In this document: positions 20,601 through 31,399 of the stretch, piece by piece
How the letters are laid out: each line of letters opens with the position of its first letter
How positions within the stretch are numbered: the first letter of the stretch is position 1
Assembly (NCBI GenBank): GCA_030267565.1
Contig: BRXU01000026.1
Span: 1,364,001 to 1,428,000 of the forward strand
Direction: 5' to 3'
DNA from: Pleodorina starrii
Taxonomy: Eukaryota > Chlorophyta > Chlorophyceae > Chlamydomonadales > Volvocaceae
DNA: 64,000 nt
The notes under the pieces: generated by a model
What the model saw: only the letters and a program-made list of their open reading frames with translations
What the model was told of the DNA's origin: nothing
The model's database searches: none
Program-made: the position numbers and the translations under genes

Positions 20601-22229
20601 TGACACTAAGTGACCTCAGTTGATTGGCCTCACCACGATTCTTCCTCTCATCAAAGATGCGGGGCGTGTGTGTATCCCAGATCCAACCGTCCCACTCAAG
20701 CTAGGCCCGCGCGCAGCAGCACCCTGCCCTGCCCTGACCTGACCCGTCGCGTCGAACGCGGCCCCCGGCTTCCTCCGTCCCGTCCCAAACAAACAACCCA
20801 TCAGCCAGCCCCCAGCCCCCCCTGCTGTGTAGCTACACACCTGGAAAATGACGAAGCCCTCCCGATCGAATATGGTGACGCAGACGGGAAGCGCCGACAG
20901 CACCAGACAGCTGCGACGCCACCAGCTGCTGCTGCTGGCAGCGCCAGGGAGGCCGCTGCCAGCGGGCCCGGCGGCACTGCTGCTGCTCAAGGCGGCGTCG
21001 GTGCGGCTGCTGCTGCCCATCCCCGTCCTCCCGACACCGCTGGGCCGGCTCACGAAGCCAGCAGCAGGAGCTGCGGTAGTAGCAGGAGCAGGGGCAGCGG
21101 CCGCGGCGGCGGCGGCGGCGGCGGCGGCCTGCTGCTGGAGTGCGGACATGATCCTATCAGCGTCCATTGCCGCGCCGATGCTGATGGGGGCACTCAGGCC
21201 CACAGCTCCGCTGGTGTGGTGCGAGTGCTGCTGCGGTTGCATGTTGTCGTTGTGCGGCTCTGCTGCCTGCTGCTGCTGCTGCAGCTTTGAGGGGGCGCAG
21301 GTCGCCATGCCAGCACGGGCAGCGGCGGTCGCACTGGCGGCAGCAGCAGGGCCTGCAGCAGCAGTGAAGTCGTCGCTTGCATCCGCAGCAGTTGCTGTTG
21401 TTGTTGTTGTTGTTGTTGTTGTTCTAGTTGCGGTGACGGCGGCGGCGGGGGAGACGGCATCAGAGGTGGGGCGGTCGAGGGCCGTGTTGGATGCATCCAT
21501 GTCGCGCGGGGTGGGTGTGACGGGGGGGTCAGGCAGGGCGGCCTGCTGCACACCGACCATCCCTGGCTGCTCGCCGGCTGCGGCTCCTGGGGGCAGGAGG
21601 TGGAACTGCAGGAGCACTGCAGCCAAGGGGCGGCTGGGTCGCCGGAACCCTTCGCTGTGGAAATCCGGCTGACCCAGATCGTGGCTTTGGTGCTCGGCCT
21701 GGGTTGGCAGGGTGCTGCCCCTGCCCGTCTTCACGGGTCGGCTCCGGGACCATGGGAAAGGGCAGCAGGCAGACAGGGCGGGCCCGTCGCCCGACTCCGG
21801 GCCGCTGTACGGTTCCACTACGCACGCCGTTGCGGTCACCCCAAGTGAGGCTGTGGGCGCGCCAGCGGGCTGCAGTGCGGCCACGCTCAACAGGCGACAG
21901 GTGCTGTGCGCAACGGCGACGCCCTCGCCTGTCCTCAGAATTTGAAATTGCGCACAAATGAAGTTGCGGAAAGTAGCATCGAATGAGTAAAGTGCAGCCA
22001 TGCCCGCTTGGACGCCCGCGCGGAAGTGTTGGACTGCGGCGAAATTCGCCCACACGGTGAAAAACTGTGGACCGCCATCGTCCCAGGCACCATTGCGTAT
22101 GTTGAAGCTTCCATTTTGCTTCGAAGCGTCATTACGGCTACTCTGTGCGACGACGATAACGGGCGCGCTGCTGCTGCCATGGAGACGTTCCAGCAGGACG
22201 ATAGAGGTGGGCAGCGCAAAAGCAGTCAT
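9425..22229 (-). CDS. PAS-domain guanylyl cyclase A (12 exons)
   Basis: Predicted to convert GTP to cGMP. Exons (high to low): 22229-20841, 20207-19685, 19355-19264, 19032-17767, 17491-15151, 14488-14241, 13762-13735, 13546-13440, 13168-13037, 12900-12750, 12355-12234, 10969-9425. All introns are GT-AG and phases close to 2647 aa. Exons 1-3 form a PAS domain ([27 protein letters not shown], ...[12 protein letters not shown]) split by low-complexity inserts. Exon 5 ends in a PAC-like strand and helix ([20 protein letters not shown] ... LLEQIFPRH). Exons 7-12 form the class III catalytic domain: metal Asp in LFADIQG, Glu and second Asp in VETIGD, Cys in RFCLFGE, Asn and Arg in NT-ASRMES, Lys in VKGKG. 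Glu and Cys select guanine. Start: an in-frame stop lies just upstream of ATG 22229, but an extra 5' exon is possible. The acceptor at 17492 is weak. Confidence 0.85.
11280..11990. repeat. 34-bp minisatellite in the last intron of gene A
   Basis: About 20 tandem copies of a 34-bp unit, built from TGACCCATGGGTCA (a perfect palindrome) and a GACCCGCGGGCCA motif. Point variants such as ACCCACGGG and GTCCCGCGG are scattered among copies. It fills more than half of the 1264-bp intron 10970-12233. Confidence 0.92.
12234..14488 (-). CDS. gene A exons 6-11: cyclase coupling helix and catalytic core
   Basis: Six exons: 14488-14241 ([10 protein letters not shown] ... LAIWHSQ), 13762-13735 (28 nt, VTVLFADIQ), 13546-13440, 13168-13037 ([13 protein letters not shown]), 12900-12750 ([31 protein letters not shown]) and 12355-12234 ([11 protein letters not shown]). 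Every residue needed by class III cyclases can be read: two metal-binding Asp, the guanine-selecting Glu and Cys, and the Asn/Arg transition-state pair. The usual FGDTVN reads FGETVN here, but FGDTVN in gene B. That Asp is not a metal ligand, so activity should survive. Confidence 0.9.
14626..14750 (-). mobile_element. SINE-like insertion with Dualen-type 3' end, in gene A intron
   Basis: On the minus strand it reads GGGATCGGGGCAACCCG ... CCCATAACCCACGCCTCGGC ... GGGCGTATT and ends in an (ATT)n tail. The 12-bp sequence GCAGATACCGTA flanks it at 14614-14625 and 14751-14762, a perfect target duplication. The body matches the last 130 bp of the large retrotransposon at 42067-42199. It has no coding capacity and lies in intron 14489-15150. 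Confidence 0.85.
15080..15144. repeat. (TTCC)n microsatellite next to a splice donor
   Basis: About 16 copies of CCTT, only a few bases inside the intron after the donor at 15150. Gene B has a shorter imperfect version (GGAAGAAGGAAGG) at the homologous donor, so the repeat predates the gene duplication. Confidence 0.9.
15151..19032 (-). CDS. gene A exons 4-5: low-complexity linker and PAC/signalling helix
   Basis: Exon 4 (19032-17767, 422 codons) is Ala/Gly/Gln-rich and ends [11 protein letters not shown], matching ALSTSTWQ at the end of the equivalent exon in gene B. Exon 5 (17491-15151) is largely low complexity but has islands shared with gene [15 protein letters not shown] and [14 protein letters not shown] through [20 protein letters not shown]. 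The latter is the end of a PAS/PAC fold followed by the helix that couples sensor to cyclase. The terminal donor is followed directly by a (TTCC)n run. Confidence 0.78.
19264..20207 (-). CDS. gene A exons 2-3: rest of the split PAS domain
   Basis: Exon 2 (20207-19685) starts NAASLDYFG and reaches [18 protein letters not shown] and GGTWQ. Exon 3 (19355-19264) continues [16 protein letters not shown]. Gene B has the same order ([42 protein letters not shown]). An insert of more than 100 residues with a run of eleven acidic residues ([10 protein letters not shown]) separates the PAS strands. Both exon boundaries have standard GT-AG ends. Confidence 0.8.
20841..22229 (-). CDS. gene A exon 1: N-terminus and first half of PAS
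   Basis: Encodes 463 residues. MTAFALPT near the start matches DAAFALPT of gene B, so the conserved N-terminal block is real. It is followed by Thr-, Gln- and Ala-rich filler, then [22 protein letters not shown], the first strands of a PAS domain, cut by the donor at 20840. In gene B the corresponding boundary lies eighteen or so residues earlier (LALS|ALPG), so the intron position has shifted between the paralogues. Confidence 0.8.
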
Positions 22230-23422
22230 GGCGCAAGAAGAATGATTCGCGCCTCATTGAAGCCTTAAGAGGCCGCGCTGGTGTAGGCGGCAGCAACGGT
22301 CGCCATTCACGTTGCTGCCTTAACAACACACAAAATGAGCCATTTCAATGTTATATTAATTTCCCTCAAGTAGGCTACAATAACGCGTTGTTGTATTTTT
22401 ATCAATGCACATAGCGACAGCGCTCGAGTAAAAAGAGCTCGGACCACGCTTCTCAAGCGTTTCTGATACGTAAAGAATTGACACACACCAGTTCACATTC
22501 CAGGCACAGCTGCCGGCACCTGTTCTTGCGCAGGGTTACTCAGTTAGCAGAAGCGCCAAGACTTGGACGAGTGTCGTATAGCTCAAAACGTTAAGGACAG
22601 GACAAGACACGTACTATTGCTTCATGAGATTGTTCGCAAATAACCAGTATGTTCGCGCCCATCCGCAACCCAATGCGGTGCAACCTGTGTCTGGTGGTCA
22701 CTTTTACCGACTGAATGTTGGGTTTCGACGTGGAAAGAGCTCCATAAAGATTTAGCTGACATGATATGTGAAATACGATGGCAGAAGCTCACTTATGCAG
22801 GCGGCGGGGGATTTCTGAGGGTTCCGTCCGCCGTACTCTTTCCTTGGCCCGTGACATAGGGCACATAGCCACATCTTTCCTCCATGCACAGGGCTGCTTT
22901 CGCCATCTTTTATTCCCCATGGGTATTATAAGTATATGGCCGGGCGCTTCGACGTCAAGCAGGCGGGCCACCGTGTGCTGCTAGGTAGGACACCACATAC
23001 ACCGCCGCTACCGGCTGCTGTCTATGGCTGGTGGGTATAACTCATGCTTTCCACCCACCGGGTGCCGGCGCTTTCTTCTGCCTCATACATACACGCACGA
23101 CTAATTCGGGCGCCGAGCTGAACCCGTGAAATCCCCGCTGCAACTAGCTGCCCAGCCCCTTGGACCAACGCAAGCATGCACAAATACACTGTGATACGTA
23201 CTACATACGTACGGTAGCTGCGTGACTGGTCCAGGACTTAGCCATGCAGGCCCCTACCAACGGATTGGCCTGTTAAGTCTTGACCGGTGCTGACCCGCCT
23301 TCTGCTGTGCAGCTGTGCTGCGTTAGTTGCCGCTGCCGCGGTGGAAGCTGCTGTGGGTACGTACGTAGGAAGCCGTACATGACCTACCTCAGTTGTCAGG
23401 TCCGCACGTACGATGGATAGAT
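22230..23422. other. upstream region of gene A
   Basis: About 1.2 kb immediately 5' of gene A on its minus strand. It is less GC-rich than the surroundings. No open frame with a recognisable domain is present. The promoter and 5' untranslated region of gene A, and possibly an unrecognised first exon, should lie here. No TATA element could be assigned with confidence. Confidence 0.45.
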
Positions 23423-23433
23423 GGACCAACTAA

Positions 23434-23544
23434 ATAATAATAATAATAATGATACGCCCGGCCGGTAGCCGAGGCGTGGGTTATGGGAGCAGAGGGGGTG
23501 GGGTGACGGGTTTCCCCGGTCCCAGCCCCCCCCCCCCCCCGCAA
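23434..23544 (-). mobile_element. SINE-like insertion with Dualen-type 3' end
   Basis: On the minus strand: CCTTGCGG, a long G run, CTGGGACCGGGGAAACCCGT, CCCATAACCCACGCCTCGGC, GGGCGTATC and (ATT)n. The 11-bp target duplication GGACCAACTAA occurs at 23423-23433 and 23545-23555. It matches 42076-42199 of the large retrotransposon almost base for base. It is either a very short 5'-truncated copy or a SINE that borrows the retrotransposon tail. Confidence 0.87.
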
Positions 23545-23672
23545 GGACCAACTAACACGATGGCTCGCACGCGCGCTCGGCCGAGACTCACGCCACCTCT
23601 GCCGCCGCTGGCTAGCTCGCTCCATGCTGCCATCACATGCATGTCTGTCTGCTCTGCGCTCATGCATGCACG

Positions 23673-24352
23673 TGTAACGTCTGGGAGATACCCGGAAATG
23701 TCAACTAGTGCCTTTGCCATACGTTACAAATGGTATCGAGACTCGGACCCTAGAAACCCGCTCTAGGCGGGGAATCACAGTGAAAGCTGTGGTCGTGGGT
23801 TCGATCCTGACAGACGTCAGCAAAGGTCCTCGCTCTAAATCTGAAGCTTGAGGCAGGCGTGGTGCCCCTGACCTGACGCAATGTCGTCTCTAGACGGTTG
23901 CTGCGGATGATTGGCGGTGGGTGAGGGGCTATAACCGGTCCCGGGACGGTCCCTCCAAAGGGGGGGGAGTGTAACGTCTGGGATATACCCGGAAATGTCA
24001 AAGTGTAACGTCTGGGAGATACCCGGAAATGTCAACTAGTGCCTTTGCCATACGTTACAAATGGTATCGAGACTCGGACCCTAGAAACCTGCTATAGGCG
24101 GGGAACCACTGCGAAAGCTATGGTCGTGGGTTCGATCCCGACAGACGTCAGCAAAGGTCCACGCTCTAAATCTGAAGCTTGAGGCAGGCGTGGTGGCCCT
24201 GACCTGACGCAATGTCGTCTCTAGACGGTTGCTGCGGATGATTGGCGGTGGGTGAGGGGCTATAACCGGTCCCGGGACGGTCCCTCCAAAGGGGGGGGAG
24301 TGTAACGTCTGGGAGATACCCGGACATTTCCGGGTATCTCCCAGACGTTACA
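23673..24352 (+). mobile_element. TRIM 2: tandem double miniature LTR element
   Basis: Three LTR-like segments begin TGTAACGTCTGGGA: 23673-23728, about 23970-24003 (shortened) and 24004-24059. A fourth start at 24301-24352 closes the element. Two interiors of about 240 bp are about 95 per cent alike; each begins with TGGTATCGAGAC (primer-binding-like) and ends in a polypurine tract AAAGGGGGGGGAG. The 5-bp target duplication GCACG flanks the whole (23668-23672 and 24353-24357). It shares its primer-site sequence with TRIM 1 but not its LTR. It has no coding capacity. A tandem LTR-body-LTR-body-LTR form can arise by recombination between LTRs. Confidence 0.85.
24301..24352. repeat. palindromic right terminus of TRIM 2
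   Basis: TGTAACGTCTGGGAGATACC reads outward and its exact complement ends at 24352, with a spacer of a few bases. This is a 52-bp near-perfect inverted repeat replacing the normal right LTR. Confidence 0.9.
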
Positions 24353-24357
24353 GCACG

Positions 24358-27039
24358 CAACGTAACACTGCTGCCATGCCTTTAATAAACGCCAGCTGAC
24401 GGTACGGCATGTATGTGCGTGCGTGTGCCGCAGCAAGCCATCCATTAAAGCAGCCATCGCAGTCACGAAAGCAAGTAAGCCTCCTCGCTCGCGCGGCTCG
24501 GCTCGACCGTGCCACGTACCGCCGTACAGTGCCGCCGACACGTGCCTCCTTTTGAACCGCGCGGCTGTGACTGGTTTACAGCTTTACACACACGCACATA
24601 CATACATACACAACCCTATCTCGTGATCATGCATACCGCGCCGACGGAGCCCGTACATACATACAACGCACGTACGATATATAGATGCATGCGTGCGCAT
24701 CGAGAGATGGACGAATTCGCTTGCTCGCATCGCTTGCAAAAGCTCGCCGCCGCACACGCACAAACGCACTGACTTGTCGTGCGCTTGCTTGCGGCAATTA
24801 AGAATATGAATAATAAAGAAGGAAGCCATACATCCCTCGCTGCCCCACTCGATCGATCGCAGATTGCAGCGAGTATCAGATCCAACACACGGGCGGAGCC
24901 CTGCGGAGCAAACCTAGTAGCAGTTCATCCGAGCTAGCACACACATACAATGCAATACCCCCTAATAAATTCCGCGCATGAAATGTTAGCGCGAGACATA
25001 AATGCTATGCATACAGTAGCTAGTAGTACGCAGCAGATAGGTACGGTAAGAAGCTAGGGTGAATTACTGGAAAATGAACACACGCTTGCTTGGAGCAGGG
25101 AACCTACTGGCCACCCTACATCGGCGTGTAGCAGCTGGATGGTTGGCCGTTGATCGTACCAACCACCAACAAGCAACGAACCGCCTAGCTAATAAGTGTA
25201 ACCGCCTACTCATACGTACACCGGCGGCCTCCGTGAACGAGCCCTGCCTTCCGCCTTCGACAGCGAAATACTCTTCGCACGCAAAGCCGTACACAAGTAA
25301 ATATACGAACGAATATCTGAAAGTGAAAGCGACGTTAGTTCTCGATCGTCGCAATACCGAACTAACTGCTGGGAGCGACGGAGCCCGCCGCCCGCACACA
25401 CACGCACACACACACACACACACGCCAAGTAGTGATGAGTTACTACATACCAAACATCGCCCCATAAATCGAACCCTTCACTCCTCACTCCAACACCTGC
25501 CATCCACAGCCTCGCCTCTTGCCGGCGTGCTTTTCGTTAACGCTCTGCACAGACATCAGCACCTCACTCAACCCAGCCATATGGTTTTGTCGCTCGATGT
25601 ACGTAACGCTTCTCCGTCTGCCCACGCACAGGCAAACCCCAAGCTTTACGCATACACAGATGTCACGTGTTCCTTAAACAGCTAGCAGCTGACACGCACC
25701 AGCCATGCATACTACTACACCAGCCTCGCTTGCTGTGTGTTCCGCTGCCGGCCAGACCACAAAAATGAATGGAGGCCTGCCTACCTGCTGCCTCCCTCTG
25801 CTTGATTTCCAGTCAGAGACATACATGGACAAAAAAGGCGTCACAGCCGAGCAAGCAATTTTCGAATGCATATACGTGCGTACGTAGGGCTTGCATTCGC
25901 AGAGGCGCTATCAAATAAAAAAGCCGGCGGTAACGAAGAGCTAGCTAGCTAGCTAGTACACGTGCGTGCTGCTTTACCAAGCAGCACACGTGCGTGCTGC
26001 TTTACCAAGCAGCACACGTGCGTGCTGCTTTACCAAGCAGCACACGTGCGTGCTGCTTTACCAAGCACGCGGCTGGAAACATAGATAGATAGCCACCAGC
26101 GCTGCATGCTGGCTGGTATAATCAAAGGCCACCTACCGCTGGTCGGTGAGCAAGCCACCGGGCCCCACCCAACTCATAAATCCAGCCTCCCAATTTCGGG
26201 CCATCCAGCCATCCAGCCATCCGGCTCCGGCTCCAGCAGCAGGTACGTAGTCATATCCCATACAAACGTAGTGCGCCTTACCTCGTCCGCCGTATATACT
26301 TACCCCCGCCCAAATAACAGCACGCACGTATGCGTGCGTGCACCAGCAACTGCCGATCGACGGAAGTTACCAACCAGCAGGCCATCCACGCACCGGCGTG
26401 TATGTAGGTAGATGTAGACGTGCATGCCGGCTTCGTTCATCGATCGCACGCGCGCCGCGCCACCGTATGACGGCGCATCCCAATCAAGCGACACTTCCGA
26501 CAACTAACGACTGCAACCTAGCCATCCAGTAAGAACCGTGATGATTACGGAATGGAGCTGCACGCAAGACTGTACATCTGGGCTGCGTGGGTCATCGCAG
26601 TCAATCAAGGGTAGATGGGTGTCCCAGCAGCTTACTTGCCACGCGCAAACCCATCGCTGCTGCTGATGAGAAGTACAAAGCAAGGAGTAATACGGCCCAG
26701 CTAGCAGCCCGCATTCTGCTGCTACCTGTATGTCGTCGGCATTCGCATAGCTGACTGCGACGGGGGGTAAAAAGAAGATACCGCAGCGACGGGGGATGCC
26801 ACGGGGGAGGCCACGCACGCACTCGGACAGCACTGCTAGATAGTATCAGATAGTGGATGGTGTCCGTCGAAGGCAACGGTCGTGTGCAGCACGGCAGTTG
26901 TGGCATGCACGCACGCATACGTGCATATATACATGCATGCAGGCGGTCGGCGCGGCGGCGGTACATGCGATAGCGGGAGCAGCTGCAACGCCGGCGTACG
27001 TGCGGGGTCATCACACAGGGACACGGGCGCTGGCGCGCG
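24358..27039. other. intergenic region between genes A and B
   Basis: No supported gene. It contains (ACAT)n and (AC)n runs, a 28-bp tandem repeat at about 25955-26070, an AGCT run near 25940, and a 24-bp motif at about 26765 shared with a splice-acceptor region of gene A. The part just left of 27040 should hold the 3' untranslated region of gene B. An open frame of about 200 codons at 25059-25685 has no recognisable domain and reads through simple repeats; I do not call it. Confidence 0.45.
25955..26070. repeat. 28-bp tandem repeat, about four copies
   Basis: The unit ACACGTGCGTGCTGCTTTAC plus CAAGCAGC repeats four times with essentially no divergence. Each unit can fold on itself through GCAGCACAC / GTGCGTGCTGC. 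Confidence 0.9.
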
Positions 27040-30000
27040 TCAGTTGCTGGATGGCGGCGGCCGTGGCGGCGGCGGCGGCGGCGTCCACAGGTGTGTGCGC
27101 ATAAGGCCCTTGCCCTTGACCTGCGGGCGCGGGGAACGAACAGCGAGCGAGGGAGGCAAGAAGGTTAGTTCGTGGTCGACAGCGCTAGCTGAGGTCGGAT
27201 GGGAACAACGTGCGTGCAGCAGCTGTGGCCCGCATGTATGCATGTGGCCCGCCGCTTGATTGGGACTGCTTCGCAAATGCGTGCGCTCATACATCGGCTT
27301 TGCTGCTTGCTTGCGTGCATGCTTGCCAAAATGCGCGTTCCGAGCTTCATCCCGTCGTCGCTTACATATCCAACATCCAACTATGCGTGTATCCAAGCCT
27401 GCCCTCGCTCCCACACACCCACACACCCACACGCACACACACCCTCCCTCCCTACCTGGATACCTCCCGTGCACTGCCAGCCGGGGTGGTGCTTTAGCAG
27501 TTGGTGGCACTCTTCCGATGCGTGGATGGCGCCGGGCGTGCTGGTGCTCTCCATGCGACTCGCTGAGGTGGTGGGGCGGGCGGGGTACGTACCGCGGCGG
27601 GGGCGGGGTTGCTTGATCATAATGGCTCAACCCGCAGCGATGGGACGCAAAGGATGGAGGCGTTGGGGCCGGCGCGGGTGGCAACACGTGTGGGACGGAG
27701 GGTAATCGATCTTTATATTTGACACGTCGGTCAGCGCATGTGACCGAGCGAGCGAGCGAGCGAGCGAGCGAGCGAGCGAGGCGGCCCATTCTATCCAAAG
27801 TACGATACGTACGGCCGTTGGCGCGCGCCAAGATCTGTACGATAATTTACCAAAGTGACGATGTGCTGTGCGTGCGGCAGCAGCAGCATGCAGTTACAGC
27901 AGCTAATAATAGGAAGGCTGGACAACAGGCAGGGCTCCATCCGTTCCGACTGAATAATGGGGAAAGGGAGCAAGCAAGGAGGAGCACGCACGCACTAGCG
28001 CGAGATCCCAACGGAACTAATAACGCCCATGGATGACCGACGTGCTGCGTGCGACGGAGCGAAGCAAGGGCTAACTCGTGCGGGGTCGGTGACCTGCCTG
28101 CCTGCCTGTGCGTGTATGCCAAAGCCCTCGCTCAGCCCAAACACACCGGCACGTCCAGGATACGTAGTCCATCAGTCCAGCCTTCATACCAGCCATCGGC
28201 CCAAAAGGAGGAACCTAGCTACCAACCACTCACAAGTTCCCTCCCGCTCTTCACACCCCTAATATTGTAAGCCGGCGGCGGGTCACAAAGCTAGAACTGC
28301 GTTACCCCGACCCTGCTGCCCAGCTAGCTAGCTACCGACGATTACGCTTGATGAGGCAGCGCCGCCGCCGCATGGGAACCCCGCTGCCCTGCCTGCCAAA
28401 CGAAGGCCTGCGTGTACATGCTTGCTTGCTTACTTGTGTTGACGGTGTCTCCAAAGAGGCAGAAGCGCGGCATGCGGGTGCCCACCACGCCGCTGACCAC
28501 GGGGCCGCTGTGGATGCCCACCCGCACCCGCACGGCCTGGCCGGTGGTGGGCAGTCGGATGCGCGAGACAGCGCTCAGCGCGGCCTGGGCGAGAGCGAGA
28601 GAGGGAGAGAGAGGGCAGGGAAGGTGGGCGACGTCGGGTAGATAGTAGTAGCGAGTGTGCTGTGGGTTCCGATGAGGGGATGATGAGCGCACTTCACAGA
28701 GGACGACGTAGCAGCAGTGGTGCCCAGTGGCGGCCAGCAGTAGTGCCCAGCAAAGGACGTATGTAGCAGCGTCCAAGTCCCAGTAAATCAAGTAGCAGTG
28801 TCGGTAATCTCACGCTCCCGTCGTGATCGGGGGCAACGAGCGCCCATCTATCTCGCCAACCCGCCGGCCCTCTCTCTATATATAGCCAATAACTTCCGTC
28901 GTGGGGCCGGCCGGAGGGTTTGAACCCGGACATTCGGGCGCTGCGGACATCCCTTGACTTCTGTGTAGCTGCCTGTGCATACCTAATTCGACTGCGTCAG
29001 GATTCGAACCTGCGCTCCTGAAATTATGCCATGTACTCCACAACACACTTGGCTGCGGCAGGGTTCGTACCTGCGCCCTTTCGGATAGGAGAGCTAGATG
29101 ACCTTAATCCTACCTTAGTCCTACGCCCTAGACCACTCGGCCACGCAACCACCTGACAAACGCTTATAATATTTACCATATAAACCGATCTTTTTTGGGC
29201 GGGGCCCCAGCGCGAAGCGCCCAGGGGGGCCCCGCCCTGTAGGATTGCCCATGTCCGTGCGTGTGTGGGACGTGGGATCATCTATCTGGGAAGTAATTGG
29301 ACAAGTGTAGACTTTCGGCCAACGGAAAGGCTGCAGAAGTAAAAGATTACATTCTTTATTGCACGGTAAATTTATTATTGGAACCCAACATCGCATGAGT
29401 ACAAACCAGTTTGGCAGTCTCCATGGACCGCGGCCGAGGTCAAACCAACACCTCTCGGCCTATAATTAATTCCAGAAGATGCATCGTTCCTCAAAGTGGA
29501 TTTCTGACACGGCGGCGTGAAATGAATTTTCGTTTCGGCGACCAACTAAGTTTGCATTGCGAACATTCTTCCCGCGACCACACCACAGCAGCTCTGCTAG
29601 CCGGTCCGACCGACTTGACGCACACTTATATTACAAAGGTCGCAAGGGACAAACCATGAGGGGCAAACTGCTGGTTGTTGGACGCCAAGCCGCAAATTGC
29701 ACGCACGATGCGGCGGTCTTCTGCTGCGGGCCGCCCAACATACAAGTCAAGTTGGCAACCTAGGGGACTGCTACATTCCCTGTCCTAATGTTAAAGTTGT
29801 CAAGCCTCCTCTATGGCTAATACCTCGGTAGTGAAGCCTGTGTACTTCTGTCGGCGGCAACTGCACGTCGTCGCAACCCTCGCAAACAGTTCCGCTGTCC
29901 TTCTATTGGCAAGTCAGCATGCGTGATGTGTAAATGTCTACTGTCAAGTAACTTCAGCCAATGCGCTGGCCGGAAGAGTTGCACAGTGCCGAGACGGCGC

Positions 30001-31399
30001 GCGATGCTAAACATGGGTCGGATTGCTGAAGCCGCAGGCATTTCAGATATAAAGCTCTGGCTGTCTATCAGCAGGAATGTCGACACTCTCACACTTCACG
30101 CCCTCGCCGCTCGCTTTGGAAATGCCGTATTTCGGTCGATGCGCACATGCGCTCATGCACCCGGCGGGATGACACGCTTCGCGCGGCGCCGGCAGGCCTT
30201 GCTAACGACTCGGCTAGCAGGCATTTCGGGAAAAAGCTCTGGCTGTCTATCAGCAGGAATGTCGACACTCTCACACTTCACGCCCTCGCCGCCCTAGCAC
30301 TCAACTCCACCCGTACGGATTTAGTGGGGCCCCGCCCTTTTTCCGGCTTCAAGGAAGCCGACACCAACCCCTTGTTGTCTTACCTTTGTCCAACGTCCAT
30401 CGGCCACGCACGAGCACAACCTTACGCTTGCAGCTTACCTTGGCGAATGAAAACACTTTCTCCGCGTGGTCTGGATCCACCTGGCCGCCCCCCTGCACCG
30501 CCGCCATGCCGTCCTCGTCCTCCCGGATGAGCCCCCCGGCCACGACATAGCAGTCGCCAATGGTCTCCACCTGTAGACACGGATAGATGGAGTGATGGGT
30601 CGGCTGCTGTGGTGTGTTGCTTGGGGACGGGCGGGAGCAGTAAGGATTTGACACTTTCGGCAATCTATCGTTCCGAGGGGATATCAATGAAGGCGCAATA
30701 GTTGGTGTCCTAAGTGCATGTAAGAGAGGGCCATGATCGTATGCAGTGTTTCGCCACACATACAGCATCGCAGTGGTGAATTCGCGGCGGACCTTGAAGA
30801 CGCTGTACTGGTCTAGCAGAGCGTCAAATGCCGTGAAGATCTGGTGCAACAGCTTCATCGCCACCTGCGGCGGGTAGTTGTCGTACACCTGCTTGAAATC
30901 TGCGCGAACGAAGAGCGAGCGCGGCGGCAGGCGTGGGTTACATGCATGGCATTGATTGGACGTCAAGCCAACCAACCGATTTGATTGGGCGCCAGCTGGG
31001 CGGCGGCTGGGCATCGATGTGTATTACAGGGCCCCCGCCGGCGGGCGGGCAGAGCGTGCGATGGGCGGCGGAGGTCGGTGCGCTGGAGGCCGATGCACGG
31101 ACATGCACTTACGACAGGCCTTTATCCGGAGAAGAGTCGGACCGTCACAGGCCCGCATCAAACACACACACCGTGCGCGCGCTGGCACGTTCCCGCCCCC
31201 TGATCGCAGGGGACTATTATATATGGAATGAAGGAACATCCTGCCGTTCAACAATCCACACATACGGTACCGCGCGCCCCGCCTGCTGCCTCCCTCCCTC
31301 CTATTCGCTTTACTTCTTGGGATGTATGCCTGGACGGGACGCCCAACCGCGTTGGCGGCCTACGTACGTACCTGGGATGTCCGCGAAAAGCAGGGTCAC
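27040..31399 (-). CDS. gene B exons 8-13: catalytic core
   Basis: Exon lengths 28, 107, 132, 151, 107 and 81 nt correspond to 28, 107, 132, 151, 122 and 1545 nt in gene A. All catalytic residues are present, with VETIGD and RFCLFGD giving the guanylyl-cyclase signature. TSRMES replaces ASRMES. The last exon encodes [14 protein letters not shown] and a Pro stretch, then stops at 27040. Introns here are unequal to those of gene A: 28585-30438 is 1.85 kb against 136 bp, and it carries tRNA-like sequences. Confidence 0.88.

Noticed and set aside
23790..23812. GTCGTGGGTTCGATCC as a tRNA T arm in TRIM 2
   Set aside because: It repeats in both TRIM bodies, has no accompanying tRNA arms and lies in the retroelement interior.
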